From positions 1 to 50,997 of the forward strand of contig CAKZIX010000037.1 in assembly GCA_936936565.1 (NCBI GenBank): a stretch of DNA of 50,997 nt, read 5' to 3'. The notes under the pieces are model-generated. The model saw nothing but the letters and a program-made list of their open reading frames with translations. It was not told the DNA's origin and ran no database searches. This document shows, one piece after another, positions 32,486 to 40,942 of this stretch. Origin of the DNA: an uncultured Nocardiaceae bacterium (GTDB taxonomy: Bacteria; Actinomycetota; Actinomycetes; Mycobacteriales; Mycobacteriaceae). How positions within the stretch are numbered: the first letter of the stretch is position 1; every line of letters begins with the position of its first letter. The translations under genes were made by a program, and so were the position numbers.

Positions 32486-33697
32486 GTGCAATTGCTGGTC
32501 GACCATCCAGATCGCCTGTTGGACGGCGGCTTACGGGTCGACGAGGCGATCAACGACGCAAAATCGTCGCCGGCGACCTTCTACCGAAAATTCGGCGGCA
32601 AGGCGGCTTTTCTGAACCGGGTGCTCGAGCGCCTGGTCACCATCGCCTACCGGCTCCCCGACGACGTCACGACGGCGGCGCAAGCGGCGGTCGACGAGCA
32701 CGACGGAGACCGTCGCCGCGCGGTCCGGGCGCTGATCGAATCCTCGTTCGGCACGCTGTTCGACGGACGCACCGCGGCCGCGCGCCTGCTTGCCGCCACC
32801 CTGGGCGCGGCGGCCCCGCGGACCGCGCTCGCCCTGCGCGACGGCTACCGCCGCAGCGACACGATGGTGGTACAGCTGTTCGACACGCTGTTCGCGCGAT
32901 CCGGCGCCACACTGCGAAAACCGTTCACCGCCAATGGGTTGAGCGTCGCTGTCACCGCACTCGTCGAGGGCTTCGCGCTCCGGCGCGGCGTCGACCGCAA
33001 CGCGGTGACTCCCGAACTCGTCGCCGACACGATCCTCGCCGTCGTCGGCGCGGCGGTCGATCCGGCGCAACGGCACCAGCACGTCGACGACGCGCTCACC
33101 GCCCTCGCCGATCCACCTCGCACGCGGATGCCGCGAGAGCCGCGCAACGCCCTGCTGGCCACCGCGCGCCTGGAATTCGGCAAGCGCGGCTACTTCGGTG
33201 CCTCGCTGGAGCAGATCGCGGCGCAGGCGGGGGTCCGCATCGACGCGACCCGGCGCTTCTTCCCGACGAAGCTGCACCTGATCGTGGCCGCGCTGAACAC
33301 CGAGTACGCCGCGCTGCGTCAGGGCATCGCCGACGACCTGCTCGTCGACCTGGACGAGGTGTCCATCGTCGAAAACCACCTGTTGCGTTGCGCACAGCTG
33401 GTGGCCCGCGAGCGGCCGTTCATGGACGCGCTGATGGCGGCGGTCGCACACGACACCTACGCCGACCCGGACGGCATGCTGTCGGTGAAGACCGAACTGA
33501 ACCTGCCGGCACTGATCGTGCCCGTGATCGAGCAGGGCCAGCGCAACGGCGTGTTCGTTGCCGACGAGGCGCCCGGAGAAATCGCCGCGTTCCTGATCAA
33601 TTCGCTGCTGTTGCGCTGCTTCACACGGCGCAACCACACCGCCGAGCAGTGCGCGGCTTTCGCGAGCCGCGTCATGCTGGACGGAGTGCGCAGCTGA
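32486..33697 (+). CDS. Double TetR-type regulator
   Basis: A 403-aa protein with two TetR units in tandem: the first HTH near the N-terminus (INDAKSSPATFYRKFGGKAA), the second from about residue 213 (LEQIAAQAGVRIDATRRFFP). Each is followed by a helical ligand domain. GTG 32486 is the first standard start, but helix 1 of the first HTH (IVTRELIRAGVQLLVDHP) begins upstream in the same frame, up to 32441. There an ATT codon follows GAGGGAG at good distance. Either a rare ATT start is used, or a base is missing. It converges on the ThiF-CHAT operon with 6 bp between stops. Confidence 0.8.
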   Translation: MQLLVDHPDRLLDGGLRVDEAINDAKSSPATFYRKFGGKAAFLNRVLERLVTIAYRLPDDVTTAAQAAVDEHDGDRRRAVRALIESSFGTLFDGRTAAARLLAATLGAAAPRTALALRDGYRRSDTMVVQLFDTLFARSGATLRKPFTANGLSVAVTALVEGFALRRGVDRNAVTPELVADTILAVVGAAVDPAQRHQHVDDALTALADPPRTRMPREPRNALLATARLEFGKRGYFGASLEQIAAQAGVRIDATRRFFPTKLHLIVAALNTEYAALRQGIADDLLVDLDEVSIVENHLLRCAQLVARERPFMDALMAAVAHDTYADPDGMLSVKTELNLPALIVPVIEQGQRNGVFVADEAPGEIAAFLINSLLLRCFTRRNHTAEQCAAFASRVMLDGVRS

Positions 33698-33703
33698 CCG
33701 GTC

Positions 33704-34765
33704 TCAGGCCAGCGCCGCCTGGAAAGCGGCCGCGTCGAGTTCGTGCCAGTCCACGGCCCGCGTGGCGGCGCCGCCGTATACGGCGCGGTCGAGGTCGAGC
33801 CGGAAACGTCCGGACGGCAACGGTTTTCCGCATGCGATCAGCCGTGCGGCGTAGCCGGCGAACGCTCCGGCTGCGGTGGCGGCGGTACCCAGTTGCGGCC
33901 ACGACGCCAGGGTGCGCCCGACTTGGGTGAGTGAGAACCGCGCCCGGGGGGTGATGTCGGTACCGACGATCCGGCTCACGATCCGCAGCCGCTCGGCCGG
34001 GTTGCGCAGCCGCGCTGGGTCCAGCGCTTCGACGGCGCCGGCGCGACCGGCGAACAGTGGCCGGTCGGGTTCGAGGTCGAAACGCTCGACGTCGAGGATC
34101 GCGTTGTCGCCGTTGTCGGTCACCATCAGCACCGGGATCCGTGCGGCTCGCGCCCGCACCCGGATGTCGATCTTGTGTTCCAGGCTGTCCATCTCCTCGA
34201 GCAACACGGTCAGCGGCTCGCCGCCGGTGCCGAGGAACGCCGCTGCATCGGCGGCCCGGTAGCCCGCCGGAAAGGCCGTGACGTCGGTGTACGGATCGGC
34301 TTCGAGCACCCGCCGCAGCGCGGATCGCAGCTTCGGCGCGCCGATGTCGCACACCGACGCCTCCAGGCGGTTCAGGTTGGTCATGCCCAGGGTGTCGAAC
34401 TCGGCGAGCCGGAACCGGCGCGCCCCGGTGAGCGCACACACCCGCAGGACGGACGCACCCACACTCAGCCCGGCGATTCCCACGAGCGCGCCCGCCCACG
34501 CGGCCTGCTCGTCGTCGTCGACGAGGTAGCGGTTGCGTGCGGTCCGCAGCCGGTAGAACGTGTCGGGGTCGGGCAGCTGGACCACCGCGCGCCGCCACGG
34601 GAAAGCTACGAAACGCGAGGTGGCGGTTGGCATTTCGCCGACAAACGGCGCGATCCCGGCCAACTCGTCACGCGCCGGGGTCCAGGCGTCGACGAATTCG
34701 TAGCCCGCCGCGCGAAGTTCGGCGACCCGTTCGGCGTCGGAAACGGGGTCGAGGATTTCGATCAT
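33704..34765 (-). CDS. E1/ThiF-like adenylating-fold protein, catalytic Cys not evident
   Basis: A 353-aa protein, ATG 34765 with AGGAG upstream. After a 90-residue N-terminal domain comes a Rossmann-type E1 fold: GIAGLSVGASVL (residues 97-108), acidic Asp124 and the GMTNLNRLE element (N130, R133), then LLEEMDSLEHKIDIRVRA and a PVLMVTDNGDN strand. It resembles the Rv1355c-type ThiF family more than MoeB. The cysteine that forms thioesters with ubiquitin-like partners is not evident; the three Cys (110, 139 and one near the C-terminus) lie elsewhere. It could adenylate or just bind nucleotide. Last gene of a four-gene operon with a CHAT protease. Confidence 0.8.
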   Translation of the reverse strand: MIEILDPVSDAERVAELRAAGYEFVDAWTPARDELAGIAPFVGEMPTATSRFVAFPWRRAVVQLPDPDTFYRLRTARNRYLVDDDEQAAWAGALVGIAGLSVGASVLRVCALTGARRFRLAEFDTLGMTNLNRLEASVCDIGAPKLRSALRRVLEADPYTDVTAFPAGYRAADAAAFLGTGGEPLTVLLEEMDSLEHKIDIRVRARAARIPVLMVTDNGDNAILDVERFDLEPDRPLFAGRAGAVEALDPARLRNPAERLRIVSRIVGTDITPRARFSLTQVGRTLASWPQLGTAATAAGAFAGYAARLIACGKPLPSGRFRLDLDRAVYGGAATRAVDWHELDAAAFQAALA

Positions 34766-34833
34766 GGTGCACTCCTGTCGTGGTCTGCACGTGATCCGAT
34801 TCCCCGCTACCACCACCGCGCGCGCAGGGCCGA

Positions 34834-36126
34834 TCAGCGCCGAGCGGGCGCGAGCGTGTGCGTCAGTGACGCCCACAGCAACGGCGTGTCGCCGATGTCG
34901 CCGTGTTCGCGCCAGCGCTGCAGGCGCTCGATCTGCCACTGCGCCAGCGTGCGCACCGGATCGGGCGTCTCGTGCGCATCGTCGACCTGCAACGCCAGCC
35001 CGGATGTCGGCTGCCCCGTCGCCCCAGCGCTGCGCAACGCGCTGTCCGTCGGCAGCATCCAGCGCGTCGTGGTCACCAGACCAGCACCTGCGTTGAGCAG
35101 CGCGATCACCAAACCGAACGTCTCCATCGACCGGTAGTCGGCGCCGCCTTCGCACGCGACGATCGCCACCCGAGCCGGCATCGGCCACAGGTCGGGACCA
35201 TCCTCGGCGCGGTCGCTGCCGAACCTCGCCCACTGCGACGAATCGGCGAGCGTGGTGCCCAACAGCAAGTCCAGCGCCGTCAGCGGCCGATGGTCGCCGG
35301 TGGCCGCGCCGGAACTCGGGGCGCCCCAGCGCTGGACGGTGTCGGCCAAATGCAGCGCCGCCGAGCCGGGGTCGTCAGGCGCGGCGGACACGTGTCCGAA
35401 GTAGAGCAGCCGGGACCGGCCCGCCCGCAGCGCGGCGCTGAATGTGCCCCGATCCACCCGCGCCCGCACCGCCAGGGTCGAATCCCGTGCCGACGTACGC
35501 TGCTGGTCGGTGTACCTCCTCAGTCGCTCCCGCCATACCGACTGATCCTGCGCGGTCAGCACCGCGCGCAAGCCAGCCGCCGGCGGCACCACCGGATCGA
35601 CGACGAACACCACGGGCAGAGTCGCGACCTCGCTCCAGGACTCGGCGGGCAGTTTGGCTCGTCCCGCGTGCACGGCGACCGGCGGGTCGTAGGTGACGTC
35701 GGCGATCTCGATGAGGCGTTGGCACGCGGTCACGCACAACAGTTCCCAGGGCACCCTGGAAAGACGTGGACTCGGGGTGATGCGGACCGCGATCCGTCCG
35801 TCGGCGGAGCGGGCGCGCAGCTGCGCGAGCAATCGATGCGGCAGGACAGCGTCGGTGAGCGCTCGGGCCAGCGCGTGCTCGCGCTCGCGGTCGGCGAACG
35901 CCCCCGTCGTCAGTGCCGCATGCGCCGACACGCCGGTGCCGTCGGGACGCAGCAGCGCCCCGTCCAGCGCGCCCAGCACCTCGGCGATCCGGTCGGCGGT
36001 CAGCACGTCGTAGTCCGGATCGCCTGGTGCGTCGAGCCAGCGCCACGTCAGGTAGGTCGCGCCTGCGTCGGCCGCCCGCACCAGTACGGTGGCGGCGTCC
36101 GGAGGCCGTTGGGTAGCGCCGCTCAC
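34834..36126 (-). CDS. CHAT-domain (caspase-like) protease
   Basis: A 430-aa protein from GTG 36126, coupled to the upstream gene by a 4-bp overlap. The N-terminal 110 residues are helical, then PSPRLSRVPWELL introduces the CHAT fold. The catalytic dyad is visible: His245 in LLYFGHVSAAP and Cys325 in VAIVACEGGADYRS, followed by the FGLVIALLNAGAGLVTTTRW strand-helix typical of CHAT. The family is related to caspases/separases and often is the cleaving effector in bacterial conflict systems. Substrate unknown; no fused TPR. Confidence 0.87.
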   Translation of the reverse strand: MSGATQRPPDAATVLVRAADAGATYLTWRWLDAPGDPDYDVLTADRIAEVLGALDGALLRPDGTGVSAHAALTTGAFADREREHALARALTDAVLPHRLLAQLRARSADGRIAVRITPSPRLSRVPWELLCVTACQRLIEIADVTYDPPVAVHAGRAKLPAESWSEVATLPVVFVVDPVVPPAAGLRAVLTAQDQSVWRERLRRYTDQQRTSARDSTLAVRARVDRGTFSAALRAGRSRLLYFGHVSAAPDDPGSAALHLADTVQRWGAPSSGAATGDHRPLTALDLLLGTTLADSSQWARFGSDRAEDGPDLWPMPARVAIVACEGGADYRSMETFGLVIALLNAGAGLVTTTRWMLPTDSALRSAGATGQPTSGLALQVDDAHETPDPVRTLAQWQIERLQRWREHGDIGDTPLLWASLTHTLAPARR

Positions 36127-37517
36127 AGGTCGTCGGGCGGGATCAGTTCGACGAGCAGCGGACGTGCGGCCCGCTGCGAGCCGTCGGCGTCGAGTTCGGC
36201 GGCGAATCGTTCGAGCGCGTCGAGGCGGGCGTGCAAGAGGTCGCTGACGTCGGCGAGATCGGGATAGATGGCGTAGCTCGCGAGTACGTCCAGCTCGTCC
36301 TCGAGCCGAATCCGTCCGTTGGCGACGGCCGTGCTTGCCCGCGCCAACTGGTCCCGGCGGGCGCGAGCGGCGGCCTCGAGGGCGACGGGACCGGCAGTCG
36401 GCGACACCGTCGCTGCGGCGACGCTGGAGGCACGCAGATGGTTCCAGGCCTCGACGAGGTAGCGGTCGGTCTCGGCCAGGCAGCGACCGACAGGGTCGGT
36501 GCGCAGGTCCTCGAGGGGGGTACCCGCCGTATAGAGACCGCCATGCAGTTGGTGCGGATCATGGCCCAGCGCAGGAAGATTCGCGGTGACCGCGTGACCG
36601 GACACGCGCATCGGGGCCGTCGCGAGCACGTGGCCGGTATCCACGTCGCTGACGTAGGCGAACAACTGGCGGACGTCCCGCGAACGCACATCGACGGCGG
36701 CGGCCAGCGATGCCGTCACCTGCACCCGGTCGGTGTCATGGTCGTGCTCCAGCATGATCTCCGCGTGCGCGGCGCCGCCCCACGCGATCACCCGCGGCGG
36801 CACCGACTCCAGGTCCAGGTAGGTCGACGCAACCGTCAGCGCGCCCGCGTCCTGGGCAACGTCGGCCTCGGCCGCGACGAGCCACAGATACGGGTCGGCC
36901 AGGTCGGCGCCGCCGAACGGCGTCCACGCGGTCAGCTGTTGCGCGAGCTCCAGCACATCCGGACCGTCCAGCCCGGCGCCCTGGGCGGCCGCCAGTGCGA
37001 CCGCGAGTCGTTCGGCAACGACCGCCGACGTGCCTGCGGCCAGGCAGTCCGCGGTCAGTTCGCACAGCGCGTCCTCGGCATAGGCGAACAGCCGGTGCGC
37101 CCCGGTGTCGTCGCCGACGGCGTGCGCGGCCACGGCCCGGTCGACGAGCAGCGCCCCCGCATGTACCGGATGCATCGTCCACCGGTCCGCCGCGCAGACC
37201 GCCGCCAACTGCGCGAACGGTGGGGTCAGGGTGGGCGCAGCGAGCACGTTCTCCCCGCCGCCGACCGCCCGCAGGTCGGCGATCCGGGCCGCGAACTCGG
37301 GGGTACCGATCGCCGTATCGAGCAAGGCAAGGTCGGCGCCGGGCGCCGCCGTCACGCCGAGCGCCAGCGCGGGGTCGTGCGCATCGACGCTGATCACGCA
37401 ACTCGTGCCGACGGGTACCTCGACCGGTGCGATCGCGGGCACCCGGTCGGACCACCACTGTGCGCCACCGTCGGAGGTGACGGTGAGCAGGCCCAGAACG
37501 GGTTGTGCAGTCGTCAT
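36123..37517 (-). CDS. Unknown protein in the CHAT operon (A)
   Basis: A 464-aa protein from ATG 37517, overlapping both neighbours by 4 bp (ATGA and GTGA). N-terminal half helical/Ala-rich (LCELTADCLAAGTSAVVAER); a central beta-rich segment of about residues 230-330 (RVQVTASLAAAVDVRSRDVR, LFAYVSDVDTGHVLATAPM) could be a beta-sandwich; the C-terminus is a helical hairpin with ASYAIYPDLADVSDLL. No signal peptide or membrane helix. Not recognised. The strict coupling indicates that it works in stoichiometric amounts with the CHAT protein, perhaps as regulator or substrate. Confidence 0.75.
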   Translation of the reverse strand: MTTAQPVLGLLTVTSDGGAQWWSDRVPAIAPVEVPVGTSCVISVDAHDPALALGVTAAPGADLALLDTAIGTPEFAARIADLRAVGGGENVLAAPTLTPPFAQLAAVCAADRWTMHPVHAGALLVDRAVAAHAVGDDTGAHRLFAYAEDALCELTADCLAAGTSAVVAERLAVALAAAQGAGLDGPDVLELAQQLTAWTPFGGADLADPYLWLVAAEADVAQDAGALTVASTYLDLESVPPRVIAWGGAAHAEIMLEHDHDTDRVQVTASLAAAVDVRSRDVRQLFAYVSDVDTGHVLATAPMRVSGHAVTANLPALGHDPHQLHGGLYTAGTPLEDLRTDPVGRCLAETDRYLVEAWNHLRASSVAAATVSPTAGPVALEAAARARRDQLARASTAVANGRIRLEDELDVLASYAIYPDLADVSDLLHARLDALERFAAELDADGSQRAARPLLVELIPPDDL

Positions 37518-38839
37518 CGGTCTTCGCCACCCTCGGTCGCCTGCCGATGATTGTCGATCTTCGCGCGCCGGGCGCGCAGCCAGTGCGCGCGATCCGCGGT
37601 ACCGGAGGTTCTGGGACCGGCCCCGACTGCCGTGAGGGCCATTTGCAGCAACTCCAGTACCCGCGCGGCTGCGGCATCGACGTCCGCGGTGGTCGCCGCG
37701 GGTGGCGGCGGGTCGGTCACCTCGTCCCACGCTCGGTGCACCAGTCCGTCGATGTCGTCGATGCGCTCGCCCTCCGGCGAATCCAGGATGCGCAGCGCCA
37801 GCGCGCGCTCCCAGCTGACGCCGCCGTCCACCAGTTCAGGGTGCTTCGACAGGTGTTCGTAGGCGGCCACGAGGGCGTCGGCGGCGGTGGTCGAGTCCGG
37901 TGTGCCTAGTTGGACGGTCAAATTCCGGATCAGCGTTCGCTCGCGGACCGCCCGCCGCTCCCGGTCCTTCTCGATCCGGTGCAGATGTGCGCCCATGATC
38001 TGGGTCCGCGTGATCGGCTTGTTCAGGACGATCCGGTTGGCGAGGGTCACCCGGGCGCGACCGTAGGCGTCCCGGACGTCGTCGGTGTCGGCACGCAACG
38101 TGACGTTGCGTGCGATCTCCGCCTCGAGGAGCTGTTCGATCCGGTGCTCTTCCTGTGCCGTCAGTTTCCGCGGTGGGCTTTCGACCCGCCCGTACGCCGA
38201 CTCCAGCGAGTCGACGAGATCACGCAGCGGTTCGACGACGTCCGGATCGTCGAGGTGGAGCAGCGCGTCCAGCAGGCACCACGCGAACCCGCGCATCGCG
38301 GCCGGCGTATAGCGGTGTTCGCCGTCCGCGTCGGCGTAGTGCGCCTGCACGGTGTCGGGCGACTCGATCACCCCGCCGGTTCCGTCCGGCAATGCCGGTT
38401 CACACATGAGCACCCGCACCCAGACCGGAACCCGTCGCGCGGCGTTGCGTACCAACCCGTAGCCGACGTCGGTCAGCCCACCGGGCCGGCCGTCCATGGC
38501 TGCCTCGGCGAACTGCTCGGTGAACAACCCGAGCGGATGCGAGTGGTCGACGACCAGGTGCGACAGCGCCAGCCAGCTCTCCGGGGCATTGATGGGCCGC
38601 GACCGGGTTCCGACGACGATCGCCACCGCGGTGTAGCGGGCGCGCACCCAGCCGCGCTTGCCGAGTGCGCTCGACCAGGACATGACTTCGGTGGTCAAGT
38701 CCTTCATCGGCCGCTTGGCCCGGTCGGCGTACAACCGGCGAAGCAACGTCTCGTGCAACTGTTTGCCGTCGACCTCCGCGCCGGACCCGTCGGCCCACCA
38801 GTTCGGCTGCAGCCACTGCGGGCGCGCGCTGGGCGCCAT
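37514..38839 (-). CDS. Unknown helical protein, first gene of the CHAT operon (B)
   Basis: A 441-aa soluble protein. ATG 38839 is chosen because GGGAG is placed properly before it; 22 extra residues from 38905 lack a ribosome site. Mostly helical, with a charged middle (RKLTAQEEHRIEQLLEAEIA, AHLHRIEKDRERRAVRERTL) that could form a coiled coil. No known domain seen. It heads the operon of unknown B, unknown A, CHAT and ThiF-like genes. Confidence 0.75.
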   Translation of the reverse strand: MAPSARPQWLQPNWWADGSGAEVDGKQLHETLLRRLYADRAKRPMKDLTTEVMSWSSALGKRGWVRARYTAVAIVVGTRSRPINAPESWLALSHLVVDHSHPLGLFTEQFAEAAMDGRPGGLTDVGYGLVRNAARRVPVWVRVLMCEPALPDGTGGVIESPDTVQAHYADADGEHRYTPAAMRGFAWCLLDALLHLDDPDVVEPLRDLVDSLESAYGRVESPPRKLTAQEEHRIEQLLEAEIARNVTLRADTDDVRDAYGRARVTLANRIVLNKPITRTQIMGAHLHRIEKDRERRAVRERTLIRNLTVQLGTPDSTTAADALVAAYEHLSKHPELVDGGVSWERALALRILDSPEGERIDDIDGLVHRAWDEVTDPPPPAATTADVDAAAARVLELLQMALTAVGAGPRTSGTADRAHWLRARRAKIDNHRQATEGGEDR

Positions 38840-38956
38840 CGCGTCTCCCTGTTCCGTGAGCGCACCGGAACCCGATGCGCAGCAATGATTCTCACTCATC
38901 CGCACCGCGCCCGGACCGGCGTGCCGGCGAAATTCATTCGAATGGCGGACACGACA

Positions 38957-38987
38957 CCGGCCCGTCGCCGACGTGGCGACGGGCCGG
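38957..38987 (-). terminator. Perfect 13-bp hairpin terminator
   Basis: CCGGCCCGTCGCC and GGCGACGGGCCGG enclose a 5-nt loop, 12 bp after the stop of the adenylating enzyme gene. It closes that transcript before the CHAT operon. Confidence 0.8.
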
Positions 38988-38998
38988 CGCGATGGTGC

Positions 38999-40414
38999 TC
39001 AGGACGCCCAGCGCACCTTCACGTCGTACCTGAAGGTCGTGCTGCCGAACGTGTGCAGCCGCACCACCGGCTCGGCCGCGGCGCCCTTGTCCGCGTGCAG
39101 CGCCCGGTACTCGGTGCTGGTGCGGATCAGCTGCGCGACCACGCGCTCGCGCACGACCGCCGCCAGCGCGGCGTCGCCGCCTGCGTTCCGGGCCAACTCG
39201 ACATCGAGCACCAGGTCCGGGCGGTCGGCGTCCGGATCGGGAACCGACAGCGAGAATTTGCCGCTGAGCACCGCCGCGAGGTCGGGGCGCTCGAGCACCG
39301 GCTTGATACTTTCCGGGTACAGCTTCACCGCATAGAACGAGGCCGCCACGTCCGAGCGTCCCCGCAACGCGATGAACCCGGCCCGTTCTGCGGCCGTCGT
39401 GAACGGAATCCCCTGCGTACCAGCGAGATTCGCTACCTCGGTCGCGCTGAGCACGCTGCCTTCGTCCTTGATTCGGTAGCGCACCAGCGGCATCGCACCC
39501 GCCACCGTGAACAGCAGGTGCCCGTCGGCGTCGACCTCGGTGAACCGCAGGCGCGGGTCGTACTCGACGAACGTGGGCGCCACATCTACGGCACCGAACA
39601 GCGCCTCGTGCAACGCCGGGTCGTCGCCGGCCGCGCGCCGCAGTGCGATCGTCGTCGGCGTCTCGAACCCCATGATGCCCGCGTCCGCGGTGCCGTAGAT
39701 GAGCGAGCTCTGTGCGGCGGGCGCATCGATCGGCGCCAGCACCCGATCGCGCCAGGTTTCGCTGATCTTCTCCCCCGCCATCAACAGCCGGATGCGCTGG
39801 CTCCTCACCTGCGGTCCGGCGGCATCGAGGACGTCCTTCAGGAACGGCGGGTATCCGGCCAGCACCACTTGCGCGTAGTGCGGACCGAGTTCGGCGATGT
39901 TCGCGAGGATCGCGTCGAGGTCGAAACCCGGTGCCACCACCGACAACTTGTGGCCGAGCCGGGGCAGTTCCAATGCGGCGGCCAGCGTGTAGGTCCCGCC
40001 GATCCAATTCCCCAGCGCGAACCCGATCACCAGTAGGGTCGGGATCTCGTGGCTGGCGAAGCTGTGCCGGAACAACCTGTCGTACTGGATTATCGACTGT
40101 TCGGCAGCAACCGGACCGCGCGGCCAGTAGGTCGGCGTGCCGCTGGAGCCGGTGCTCGTCGACCAGATGCCGGCGCCCGTGATTGCCCCGGCCGGGAACA
40201 GTTCGTTCCGGGGGTACGCGGCGACATAGTTCTGCTTCGTCACCGCGGGCACGGCGGCGAAGTCGTCGGGTGTGTGGACGGTCGCCGGGTCGACGCCGTG
40301 CGCGTCGAGAAACTCGCGATAGGCGGGGACCGTGGCGGCCGCGCTGCGGAATGTGCGCAGCGCTCGAGCGAATCCGGGAACGACTCCGTCGAGTCGAGAC
40401 ACCGGTGCGGACAT
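38999..40414 (-). CDS. PaaK-type adenylate-forming enzyme (phenylacetate-CoA ligase-like)
   Basis: A 471-aa protein, ATG 40414 preceded by GGAAGGAGA. The Ser/Thr/Gly-rich phosphate loop STSTGSSGTPTYW, the acyl/ATP region SSLIYGTADAG, and VRYRIKDEGSVLS before the C-terminal subdomain identify the PaaK branch of the ANL superfamily, which activates aromatic or amino acids as adenylates. The substrate cannot be read from the sequence. No carrier protein or thioesterase is linked, though a SnoaL-like gene and a hydrolase are divergent next to it. It might supply an acyl-adenylate or CoA thioester for a small pathway. Confidence 0.82.
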   Translation of the reverse strand: MSAPVSRLDGVVPGFARALRTFRSAAATVPAYREFLDAHGVDPATVHTPDDFAAVPAVTKQNYVAAYPRNELFPAGAITGAGIWSTSTGSSGTPTYWPRGPVAAEQSIIQYDRLFRHSFASHEIPTLLVIGFALGNWIGGTYTLAAALELPRLGHKLSVVAPGFDLDAILANIAELGPHYAQVVLAGYPPFLKDVLDAAGPQVRSQRIRLLMAGEKISETWRDRVLAPIDAPAAQSSLIYGTADAGIMGFETPTTIALRRAAGDDPALHEALFGAVDVAPTFVEYDPRLRFTEVDADGHLLFTVAGAMPLVRYRIKDEGSVLSATEVANLAGTQGIPFTTAAERAGFIALRGRSDVAASFYAVKLYPESIKPVLERPDLAAVLSGKFSLSVPDPDADRPDLVLDVELARNAGGDAALAAVVRERVVAQLIRTSTEYRALHADKGAAAEPVVRLHTFGSTTFRYDVKVRWAS

Positions 40415-40521
40415 GGCGGTTCTCCTTCCGTGCAGGGGATCTCTCCCTCTGCGCGGACCGCCGATTCCCCGGCCGGCAGCTGCCTCGGCACGGATAATTC
40501 GACCGAAGGACAGGAGACGCG

Positions 40522-40920
40522 GTGGCAGACAACAAGGCGCTGGTGCGCCGATTCGTCGAGGAATTTCAGATGCGCGGCGACGTCGCGGTGTGTGCGGAGC
40601 TGGTGGCACCGGACGTGGTGGATCACTCGGCGCCGCCCGGGATCCCGCCCGGCCGGGCCGGTGTCGTCGCGCTGTTCGACGGATTTCGAACGGCGTTCGC
40701 CGAGCTACGCATCGAAATTCACGACATGCTCGCCGAGGGCGATCAGGTGGTCAGCCGAAAGACGGTGCACGCCAAGCACGTCGGTGATTTCATGGGGATG
40801 CCCGCCACCGGCCGCACGGTCGCGTTCGCGGTGATCGACATCGTGCGCATCGCCGACGGCCGGATCGTCGAGCACTGGTCGGTCACCGATCAATTGGGCC
40901 TGCTGCAGCAATTGAGCTGA
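40522..40920 (+). CDS. SnoaL-like/NTF2-fold protein
   Basis: A 132-aa protein from GTG 40522 (CAGGAG upstream). Typical polyketide-cyclase/SnoaL features: VAPDVVDHSAPPG, a central helix-strand, FMGMPATGRTVAFAVIDIVR and a final GRIVEHWSVTDQLGLLQQL. The fold encloses a hydrophobic pocket and is used by isomerases, cyclases and hydrolases. Divergent from the PaaK-type gene (107 bp) and followed by a hydrolase; the trio may form one pathway. Confidence 0.85.
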   Translation: MADNKALVRRFVEEFQMRGDVAVCAELVAPDVVDHSAPPGIPPGRAGVVALFDGFRTAFAELRIEIHDMLAEGDQVVSRKTVHAKHVGDFMGMPATGRTVAFAVIDIVRIADGRIVEHWSVTDQLGLLQQLS

Positions 40921-40942
40921 TCCGGGGAATCGGTGGGTGGGC

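Noticed and set aside
33704..34765. Ubiquitin-like conjugation (E1-E2-JAB) system
   Set aside because: Only an E1-like fold is present; there is no E2, JAB peptidase or ubiquitin-like gene nearby and no clear catalytic Cys.
38840..38905. Extra N-terminal MRMSENHCCASGSG extension or separate peptide before the 441-aa protein
   Set aside because: It is in frame but without a ribosome site, while GGGAG stands properly before ATG 38839.
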